NCBI RefSeq assembly: GCF_009829325.1
Contig: NZ_VUOS01000022.1
Span: forward strand, 124,001 to 188,000
DNA from: Nocardia sp. CY41
GTDB taxonomy: Bacteria > Actinomycetota > Actinomycetes > Mycobacteriales > Mycobacteriaceae
DNA: 64,000 nucleotides
Reading direction: 5' to 3'
Shown: positions 57,756 through 64,000 of the stretch, piece by piece
Layout: the number at the start of each line of letters is the position of its first letter
Numbering within the stretch: position 1 is the first letter of the stretch
The notes under the pieces: generated by a model
Seen by the model: only the letters and a program-made list of their open reading frames with translations
Databases searched by the model: none
Told to the model about the DNA's origin: nothing
Made by a program: the position numbers and the translations under genes

Positions 57756-58898
57756 TCAGCGCAGGTGCGTGTCGAGAAATGCCAACGTGTCCGGAAGCGA
57801 TGCCAGAAAGGCGCCGCTGTGGTCCTTGCCCGGGTACTGCTGGACTGTCACCCGGATTCCGGAGTTCGACTCTTGCAGCTTCGTCCCGTAGTTCTCGGTG
57901 TCGGTGGGCGGCACATCGATGTCCGCGGTGCCGTAGCCGATCATGAGATCACTGGTGAAACGGTCTTCCGCGTATCCCGTCAAGGCGGCGATGTCCGCGG
58001 CGAAGGTGGGCGTCGGCCGGTCGGGATCGGCGACAAGCGTCCACGGCCGGCGGCCGCCGGCGTGCTCGACCAGATGCGAAAGACATTCGTGCGCGGCTTT
58101 TTCCACGAATTCCTTGCCGAAATCGGACAGGTACGGGGTGACGCTGCCGGGGTCCAGGTCCTCCAGAGAGGCCAGGAAATACGCCGCGTAGGCGATCTGA
58201 TTCTCGGAGCCGGTCGAGGTTCGCCGGAACATCTCCGGCAAGCTCTTGCTGGGGTCGGTGCGCAGACCGGTGGCTGCCACTCCGCTCAATCCCCTGGCGG
58301 AACCGCCTTTCTCGGCGTACAAGCCGGCCGCGCTCATCGCGGCGTGCGCACCTTCCGACTGGCCGACAGCAACCCACTTGTGCGACAGCGGAAGCGGAGT
58401 CGCGCGCATCGCCGCGACCGCGTCCACTATCGACATCCCCTCGACGTTCGCGTTGTAGTAGCTGAACTGCCCGCGCGTGCCGAGCCCCTGATAGTCGGGA
58501 GCCAGCACCGCGTATCCGTGGTTCAGAATCTGATCGAAATAGGTTTTGTTCCGCTCGGACTGCGGGCGGCGCGACGGTGCGCAGGCATCGCCGATGCCTG
58601 CGGTTCCATGTGCCCACACCACCAGCGGCCAGCCGCCCTGCGGCGGCAATCCCGCGGGTAGATGCAGCGCACCGGACGCCTGCGCGGGCGCGCCGTGCTG
58701 ATCGGTCGTGGTGTAGACGATCCCGAACGACGCCGAGGCCCCGGGGAAGGTCCACGCGGGATCGAGCAGCTCGATCCCGCTCAGCTGCCCGGTCGCCGGG
58801 ATTTCCGCGGTCGCAGGCGCCGCCCCGAACGTGACCGTGACACACATGCTTACCGCTGCGGTGACGAGACCGCATCGACGACGGATGGATATGGGCAT
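57756..58898 (-). CDS. Secretory lipase (LIP family)
   Basis: A 380-residue exported alpha/beta hydrolase. The signal peptide ends near PATAEIP. The nucleophile is in VAVGQSEGAHAAMSAAG near residue 175 and the HG oxyanion region in LVVWAHGTAGIGDACAPS. The late Asp and His lie in GTADIDVPP and GKDHSGAF. The pattern is that of LIP-type (PF03583) lipases of nocardiae and mycobacteria, which act on triacylglycerols or other esters. Confidence 0.88.
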   Translation of the reverse strand: MPISIRRRCGLVTAAVSMCVTVTFGAAPATAEIPATGQLSGIELLDPAWTFPGASASFGIVYTTTDQHGAPAQASGALHLPAGLPPQGGWPLVVWAHGTAGIGDACAPSRRPQSERNKTYFDQILNHGYAVLAPDYQGLGTRGQFSYYNANVEGMSIVDAVAAMRATPLPLSHKWVAVGQSEGAHAAMSAAGLYAEKGGSARGLSGVAATGLRTDPSKSLPEMFRRTSTGSENQIAYAAYFLASLEDLDPGSVTPYLSDFGKEFVEKAAHECLSHLVEHAGGRRPWTLVADPDRPTPTFAADIAALTGYAEDRFTSDLMIGYGTADIDVPPTDTENYGTKLQESNSGIRVTVQQYPGKDHSGAFLASLPDTLAFLDTHLR

Positions 58899-58998
58899 GC
58901 CGCAGCACCCTACCGATGCACCCCGGTGACAACGCCGCAGCGACACCTGCCAAGAGTGGAAATCTCATATCCCGCTGAAGGGTGGCCGAGGCGAGCGT

Positions 58999-60222
58999 CT
59001 ACCCGGTCTCGGCGGACGCCTGCCGCGCCGGTGGCCCGACCACGCCGGGGAACCATCGGTGCATCGTGTAGGCGCCCGCGGCGGCGGCGAGCGCGAGCGC
59101 GATGGCCGCTCCGCCGAGCACGGTCACGGCGCTGATCGCGCCGACCGCCACCGGCCCGGCGAACATGCCGAGGTCGTGGGTGAGCCGCCAGGCGCCGAGG
59201 AATTCCGCGCGCTGCCCGTCGGGCGCGACATCGGCGCCTACCGTCATGATCAGCCCGTTGCTCATGCCGTTGGCGAGCCCGAGCAGTAGGGCGGCGCAAC
59301 CGAGCCCGAGCACCGAGGCAGTCCACGGCAGCACGCCGAATCCGGCGGCGAACAGGATCATCGACGGCACGCCGGTGGCGCGTCTGCCGTAGCGATCCAG
59401 CCACACCCCGGCCGGATAGGACATCAGCACGTCCATCGCGCCCGCGACGCCGAACACCAGGCTGGTGGTCGACGCGCTCACCCCGATGTGCGCGGCCCAC
59501 AACGGCAGCAACGCAAGCCGCGCCGCCCGCGCGGCACCGACCAGCAACGCGGCCAGTCCGAGCGTGCCGAGGGTTCTGCGGTGCTCGACCACGATCGCGG
59601 TCAGGGCGTGCCCGGCGCCCGACCCACCCGATGCCTCGGGCGATCGGATCGCCGCCATGGCCGCGCCCGACACCACCGTGGTCACCAGTTGCAACCACAG
59701 CGCACCGTGGGGACCGAGCGAATGCACCACGGCCGCACCGAGAAACGGTCCGCAGAAGAACCCCAGCCGCATCGAACCGGCCAGCGTCGACATCGCGCGC
59801 CCGAGGTCGTGCGCGGGCACCACGGTTACGAGATAGGACTGGCGGGCCAGGCCCCACACCGCGCTCGCCGCGCCGCCCAGCAGCATTCCCAGCGCGAGCA
59901 CGCCGACATTCGGCGCGACGATCGCCGCGAGGACGCCGATCGCCCCGAGTGCCGAGCCCACCGCCAGTACGCCGCGCTCCCCGATCGTGGCGACGACCCG
60001 TCCGGCAGGCAGATCGGTGAGCACCATGCCCAGCCCGGACAGCGCGACGACGACTCCGGCCAGACCGGCCGAAGCCCCCAGGTCCAGCGCGCGCAGCGCG
60101 TACATCGGGGCCGCCGCGCCGGATCCGATGCCGTACACCACCATCGGCACGAACACGGTCCAGACCAGCGACCGCAACCGCACCCCCGCCACTTCGCCGA
60201 GCGCGACAGTACGCTCGCTCAT
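58999..60222 (-). CDS. MFS transporter
   Basis: A 407-residue protein with 12 predicted helices. The loop 2-3 motif is GMVLTDLPAGRVVATIGERGVL, a normal MFS motif A, and its half-repeat is SYPAGVWLDRYGRRATGVPSM. The size and lack of a long loop suit a drug or metabolite exporter of the DHA1 type. I chose the ATG at 60222. No regulator is next to it. The substrate is unknown. The 205 bases upstream show no gene. Confidence 0.88.
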   Translation of the reverse strand: MSERTVALGEVAGVRLRSLVWTVFVPMVVYGIGSGAAAPMYALRALDLGASAGLAGVVVALSGLGMVLTDLPAGRVVATIGERGVLAVGSALGAIGVLAAIVAPNVGVLALGMLLGGAASAVWGLARQSYLVTVVPAHDLGRAMSTLAGSMRLGFFCGPFLGAAVVHSLGPHGALWLQLVTTVVSGAAMAAIRSPEASGGSGAGHALTAIVVEHRRTLGTLGLAALLVGAARAARLALLPLWAAHIGVSASTTSLVFGVAGAMDVLMSYPAGVWLDRYGRRATGVPSMILFAAGFGVLPWTASVLGLGCAALLLGLANGMSNGLIMTVGADVAPDGQRAEFLGAWRLTHDLGMFAGPVAVGAISAVTVLGGAAIALALAAAAGAYTMHRWFPGVVGPPARQASAETG

Positions 60223-60427
60223 CGCCGCACCGACCGGGTGTTCCGGGAGCGTCGCCGCGCTCGGCTCCGGCTGGTCGGTGCCCGTCCGCAATGACCGGCC
60301 GAGGCGAGGCCGACCCCTGCCGGCAACGCGCCGCACCGGAGCACGATTCGCTGGTCGGTGCCGGTTCGCACACCGTCGGCATCGAACAGCCGCAGAGCAG
60401 CGGGACAGTCGCCGCCGTCGGCGCCGC

Positions 60428-61777
60428 TCACCGGGTCAGCGCGGGCTGCCGGGCGAAGCGGCTGTCGGGTCGAGGCAGGCCGAAGTGGTCGCGCAGGGTG
60501 GTGCCGGTGTACTCGGTGCGGAACAGGCCGCGCTCCTGCAGGATCGGCACGACGGTCTCCGCGAAGACCTCCAGGCCGCCCGGGTAGTACGGCGGCATGA
60601 CGTTGAATCCGTCGGCGGCTCCGTTGCGGAACCATTCCTCGATGGTGTCGGCGACCTGCTCGGGGGTTCCGGCGAACACCCGGTGACCGCGCGCACCGGC
60701 GAGGCGGTGCAGCAGGCCGCGCACGGTCGGCCGTTCGCGCCGCACGATGCCCGCCACGACCTGCAACCGGCTCTGCCCGTTGTCGGTGACATCGCCCGCG
60801 TCGGCGAACAATTCGACTGGGATGGGCTCGTCCAGCGGCAGGTGCCGCAGGCTGAGCCCGGCGATGCCCTCGAGCTGGGTCAAGCCGTACTCCGGCACGG
60901 TGAGTTCGTTGAACTCCCGCTCCAGTTTCTTGGCCGCCGCCTCGGTGTCGGCGATGAACGGGCTGATCCCGGGCAGGATCTTGACGTGCTCGGGGTCGCG
61001 CCCGAAGCCGCGTGCCCGCGCTTTGATGTCGGCGTAGAACGCCTGCGCGTCGCTGAGCCGCTGATGCGCGGTGAAGATCGCCTCGGCGTACTTGCCCGCG
61101 AACGCCCGGCCGTCGTTCGACGAGCCCGCCTGCACCAGCACCGGGTGGCCCTGCGGCGTGCGCGGCGCGTTGAACGGCCCGCGCACGCGCAGGTGTTCGC
61201 CCTCGAAGTCGATCCGGTGGATCTTCTCCGGGTCGGCGTACACGCCCGCGGCCCGGTCCAAGACGATGGCGTCGTCTTCCCAGCTGTCCCACAGCGCGAG
61301 CACCGCGTCGACGAACTCCCTCGCTCGCGCGTATCGCTCGGCGTGCTCGGGATGCTTGGCCAGGCCGAAGTTCGCCGCCGCGAGGTCGGTGCCGGTGGTG
61401 ACGATGTTCCAGCCCGCGCGGCCGCCGGAGATGTGGTCCAGCGTGGAGAACAGCCTGGCCAGGTTGTAGGGCTCGTAGTACGTGGTCGACGCGGTGGCGA
61501 TGAGGCCGAGGTGCGTCGTCGCCGTGGCGATGGCGGTGAGCAGGGTGATCGGCTCCAGGCCGGAGGCCGCGTTGTGCTTGACCTCGGTGCGCAGGGCAGG
61601 ACCGTCGGCGAAGAACACCGCGTCCAGCTTCGCCGCTTCGGCGGTGCGGCCGATCTCCTGGTAGTAGGCGACGTCGTAGATCCGCTCGGGGCTGCTCCAG
61701 GGATGCCGCCAGGCGGCCTCGTGGTGGCCGGAGGGGTAGATGAAGGCGTTGAGGCTGAGTTGGCGCGGTGCGGTCAT
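60428..61777 (-). CDS. FMN-dependent monooxygenase of the NtaA/SnaA/DszA family
   Basis: A 449-residue LLM-class flavin monooxygenase. It has LSLNAFIYPSGHHEAAWRHP, YYQEIGRTAEAAKLDAVFFADG, STLDHISGGRAGWNIVTT and GHPVLVQAGSSNDGRAFAGKYAEAIFTAHQ, all diagnostic of NtaA-type enzymes that use reduced FMN from a partner reductase. It probably cleaves C-S or C-N bonds in imported sulfonates, sulfones or aminocarboxylates. It is the last gene of the operon and overlaps the ABC ATPase gene by four bases. Confidence 0.88.
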   Translation of the reverse strand: MTAPRQLSLNAFIYPSGHHEAAWRHPWSSPERIYDVAYYQEIGRTAEAAKLDAVFFADGPALRTEVKHNAASGLEPITLLTAIATATTHLGLIATASTTYYEPYNLARLFSTLDHISGGRAGWNIVTTGTDLAAANFGLAKHPEHAERYARAREFVDAVLALWDSWEDDAIVLDRAAGVYADPEKIHRIDFEGEHLRVRGPFNAPRTPQGHPVLVQAGSSNDGRAFAGKYAEAIFTAHQRLSDAQAFYADIKARARGFGRDPEHVKILPGISPFIADTEAAAKKLEREFNELTVPEYGLTQLEGIAGLSLRHLPLDEPIPVELFADAGDVTDNGQSRLQVVAGIVRRERPTVRGLLHRLAGARGHRVFAGTPEQVADTIEEWFRNGAADGFNVMPPYYPGGLEVFAETVVPILQERGLFRTEYTGTTLRDHFGLPRPDSRFARQPALTR

Positions 61778-62526
61778 GAGGCCTTCTTCTCGTCGGTGGG
61801 CGTGTCCGCGACGTCGACACCCAGGCTGGCCAGCAGCAGGGAGCGGTGCCGCAGGAACGCGGGGTCGCCGTGGCGGCGGGGGCGTTCCAGGTCGATGCGC
61901 TGGTCCACCGCGATGCGCCCGTCGTCGAGCACCAGGACGCGGTCGGCGAGCAGCACCGCCTCGTCCACATCGTGGGTGACCAGCAGGACGGCGGGCCGAT
62001 GCTCGGCGCACAGATCCTGCAGCAGTGCGTGCATCTTGATCCGGGTCAGCGCGTCCAGCGCGCCGAACGGCTCGTCCGCCAGCAGTAGTTCGGGTTCGCG
62101 GACCAGCGAGCGCGCCAAGGCGACGCGCTGTTGTTCGCCGCCGGAAAGTTCCTTGGGCCAGGCTTTCTCCCGTCCGGCGAGCCCGACCTCGGCCAGCGCC
62201 GCGCGACCGCGACCGGCCGCGTCCGAGCCGCCGAGGCCGAGGGTGACGTTGTCGAGCACCCGCGCCCAGGGCAGCAACCGCGAATCCTGGAACACCACGG
62301 AGCGCTCGGTGGGCACGCTCAGCTCGCCGGATCCCGGCACGTCGTAGTCCAATTCGGCCAGCGCCCGCAGCAGCGTGCTCTTGCCGGAACCGCTGCGGCC
62401 GAGCAGGGCGACGAACTCGCCACCGGCGATGTCGATGTCGAGGTCGCGCAGCACGACCCGGTCGCCGAAGCCACGGCGCAGCCGCCGGGCGCGGACGACG
62501 TTCAGTCCCCGAGTGTCTGCCGCCAT
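61774..62526 (-). CDS. ssuB: ABC transporter ATPase, sulfonate/nitrate/taurine type
   Basis: A 250-residue ATPase. Walker A is GRSGSGKST, Q-loop VVFQDSRLLPW, signature LSGGEQQRVALARSL, Walker B LLLADEPFGALD and H-loop VTHDVDE. FQDSRLLPW and ALTRIKMHALLQDL are typical of SsuB. The start is the ATG at 62526, which overlaps the permease gene by 25 bases. With the permease and binding protein it forms an importer for an alkanesulfonate-like compound. Confidence 0.9.
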   Translation of the reverse strand: MAADTRGLNVVRARRLRRGFGDRVVLRDLDIDIAGGEFVALLGRSGSGKSTLLRALAELDYDVPGSGELSVPTERSVVFQDSRLLPWARVLDNVTLGLGGSDAAGRGRAALAEVGLAGREKAWPKELSGGEQQRVALARSLVREPELLLADEPFGALDALTRIKMHALLQDLCAEHRPAVLLVTHDVDEAVLLADRVLVLDDGRIAVDQRIDLERPRRHGDPAFLRHRSLLLASLGVDVADTPTDEKKAS

Positions 62527-63365
62527 GACAGCGCCTTCCTTTCCGCGGCGCGCACCAGGATGTCGCCGAACAACCCGAGTAGGCCATAGATCACCAGGCC
62601 GACCACGATGATGTCGATCTGGCCGTAGGTGCGGGCCTGGGTCATGAGATAACCGATGCCGCTGGTGGCGTTGACCTGTTCCACCACGACCAGCGCCAGC
62701 CACGAGATGGTGACGGCCAGCCGCAGGCCGGTGAAGAATCCGGGCAGCGATCCCGGCAGTGCGATCCGGCGGATGAACCCCCACCGCGACAACCCCACCG
62801 TCTGGGCGAGTTCCACGTACCTGGCGTCGACGCTGCGCAGGTGCGCGTGGGTGTTCAGGTAGATCGGGATCGCCACGCTGGTGGTGATGACCACCAGCTT
62901 CATCTCCTCGCCGATGCCGAACCACACGATGAACAGCGGGATCAGCGCGAGCGTGGGAATGGCGCGCTTGATCTGGATCGGGCCGTCCACCAACGCTTCC
63001 CCGATCCGGCTCAGCCCGGCCACCAACGCCAGCACCAGGCCGATCGCGACACCGAGGGCGAGCCCGATCGCCGCACGCTGCACGGAGGTCAGCAGATTGC
63101 TCTGCAGGCGGCCGTCGGCGAGCAGGTCACCGGCGGTCTCGGCGACCGTCCACGGGGCGGGCAGGGTTTCCTGATCCAGTGTGCCCGTGGTGGAACCGAG
63201 CACCCACGCCGCGATCAGCAAGGCGGGACCCAGCGCGATGCCGAACGGAATCGGGCGGCCGGGGCCCAGGCGCGGCCGGGCCGGTTTGCGTCTCGCCAGT
63301 GCGGGCCGGGCTTCGGAGCGGCCGCGCCCGATGCGGCGCAGCACGCCGGCGTCGAGGGTCGCCAT
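62502..63365 (-). CDS. ssuC: ABC transporter permease, sulfonate/nitrate/taurine type
   Basis: A 287-residue permease with six or so helices, the N-terminal Arg/Pro-rich segment, and the EAA loop YVELAQTVGLSRWGFIRRIALPGSLPGFFTGLRLAVTISWLALVVVE. PTLALIPLFIVWFGIGEEMKL is typical of the SsuC/TauC family. The ATG shares one base with the binding-protein stop. Confidence 0.9.
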   Translation of the reverse strand: MATLDAGVLRRIGRGRSEARPALARRKPARPRLGPGRPIPFGIALGPALLIAAWVLGSTTGTLDQETLPAPWTVAETAGDLLADGRLQSNLLTSVQRAAIGLALGVAIGLVLALVAGLSRIGEALVDGPIQIKRAIPTLALIPLFIVWFGIGEEMKLVVITTSVAIPIYLNTHAHLRSVDARYVELAQTVGLSRWGFIRRIALPGSLPGFFTGLRLAVTISWLALVVVEQVNATSGIGYLMTQARTYGQIDIIVVGLVIYGLLGLFGDILVRAAERKALSWRQTLGD

Positions 63366-64000
63366 CAGCGTGCCTTCGGTTCGAACGAGGCGCCGCTCTC
63401 GGTGACCGCCTGCGTGACCGCGGCGTCGAAGCGCAGGTCGAAACCGGTGGACGCCTGCACCTTCTTGGGCAGTTCGCCCGCCTTGGCGATGGCGTCGATG
63501 GTGGCCTGCTGCCGGTCGACGAGCTGCTGGTCCAGATGCGGGAAGACGTAGGCGCCCAGCGATTCCACGATGCGCTTGGCGTCGTCGGCGCTCACCTTCT
63601 GGTTCTCCACGTAGTACCGGCGCGCCCAGTCCTCGGGGTGGGTGTTGGCCCATTGGTAGGCCCGGACGAACGCGCCGACCAACGCGCGCGCGGCGGCCGC
63701 CTTCGCCGGGTCCCGCACGACGGCGCGGCGGGCGTAGAGGTAGGCGAGGCCGCCGTAGATGCCCGCGGTCTCGGAGTCGGGTATCAGCGAGGCGCCGGGC
63801 GTGCGCAGGAACCGGGTGACGTTCGGTTCGATCAGCGGCGCGACGTCGACCTGCCCGGTGCGCACCGCATCGGGGAACTCGGCCAGTTGCAGCCGGATCA
63901 GCTGCACGTCGGAGGTGGTGAGACCGGCCTTGTCGATGGCGCGCAGCACGGCGGCCTGCTGGGCGGTGCCTTCGGCGTAGGCGATCTTCTTGCCCTTCAG
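63365..64000 (-). CDS. ssuA: ABC transporter substrate-binding protein, SsuA/TauA type (N-terminus off right edge)
   Basis: The last 211 residues of an SsuA-like binding protein; the frame is open to base 64000. It has LKGKKIAYAEGTAQQAAVLRAIDKAGL, RLQLAEFPDAVRTGQVDVAPLIEPNVTRF, RALVGAFVRAYQWANTHPEDWARRYYVENQKVSADDAKRIVESL and ends SGASFEPKAR. These match NMT1/SsuA-type proteins. It would deliver sulfonate-like ligands to the permease. The signal peptide is outside the window. Confidence 0.88.
   Translation of the reverse strand: MKGKKIAYAEGTAQQAAVLRAIDKAGLTTSDVQLIRLQLAEFPDAVRTGQVDVAPLIEPNVTRFLRTPGASLIPDSETAGIYGGLAYLYARRAVVRDPAKAAAARALVGAFVRAYQWANTHPEDWARRYYVENQKVSADDAKRIVESLGAYVFPHLDQQLVDRQQATIDAIAKAGELPKKVQASTGFDLRFDAAVTQAVTESGASFEPKAR

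Noticed and set aside
1..64000. CRISPR arrays, rRNA genes, transposase-type insertion sequences
   Set aside because: No regularly spaced repeats, rRNA signatures or transposase frames were seen in the window.

Overview
The window is high-GC actinobacterial chromosome, most likely from Nocardia or a close mycolic-acid-containing relative. The order of housekeeping genes mirrors, in reverse, the Mycobacterium tuberculosis Rv1589-Rv1626 neighbourhood: bioB-bsaP, nadABC with a Nudix regulator, hisDCBH-A-impA-F-I, bcp, trpE-(membrane protein)-C-B-A, lgt, pyk-tesB, then pdtaR. This assignment is by recognition of gene families and order; no database was searched.

Layout. 0-3.4 kb: a branched-chain amino acid ABC transporter (livK-livH-livM, running off the left edge) and the ANTAR regulator pdtaR. 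3.6-14.6 kb: a complete-looking actinomycete integrative and conjugative element (AICE) inserted in the 3' end of a tRNA-Leu(CAA) gene and bounded by identical 59-bp att repeats. Its leftward operon runs pra - small ORF - spdB - small ORF - traB - three small ORFs - TraB-N-like membrane protein - repSA - xis - int, with nearly every gene overlapping the next. A divergent operon encodes a GntR-type repressor fused to a P-loop kinase domain plus a second, guanylate-kinase-like protein. Immediately beyond attR lies a decayed second integrase, so the site has been used at least twice. 14.9-23 kb: DUF4188 protein, LMW phosphatase, tesB, pyk, a polar amino acid permease and binding protein without an ATPase, a TM2 protein and lgt. 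23-29 kb: the trp cluster, which lacks trpD and trpF here. 29-41 kb: bcp, a MarR gene, and the his genes, interrupted between hisH and hisA by about 2 kb of accessory genes with a three-site MarR-type operator array. 41-49 kb: a PASTA-less Ser/Thr kinase, a class B PBP lipoprotein, arylamine N-acetyltransferase, an esterase, a TerB-like protein, a winged-helix HTH_42 protein and several gene remnants. 49-53 kb: nadA-nadB-nadC with divergent nrtR and a clear NrtR operator. 54-58 kb: cold-shock gene, bioB-bsaP-DUF2567, and divergent bioQ with a BioQ box. 58-64 kb: lipase, MFS exporter, and a flavin monooxygenase/ABC import operon for organosulfur-type substrates that runs off the right edge.

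How the genes work together. The AICE carries the replication (RepSA), excision (Xis/Int), transfer (TraB, Spd) and control (Pra, GntR) functions of the pSAM2 type. The chromosomal part is mostly amino acid, NAD and biotin biosynthesis, with local regulators whose operators can be read directly (NrtR, BioQ, MarR). The most unusual items are the GntR-kinase fusion with its partner kinase, the extra ATPase-less TraB-like membrane protein in the transfer operon, and the tandem decayed integrase.
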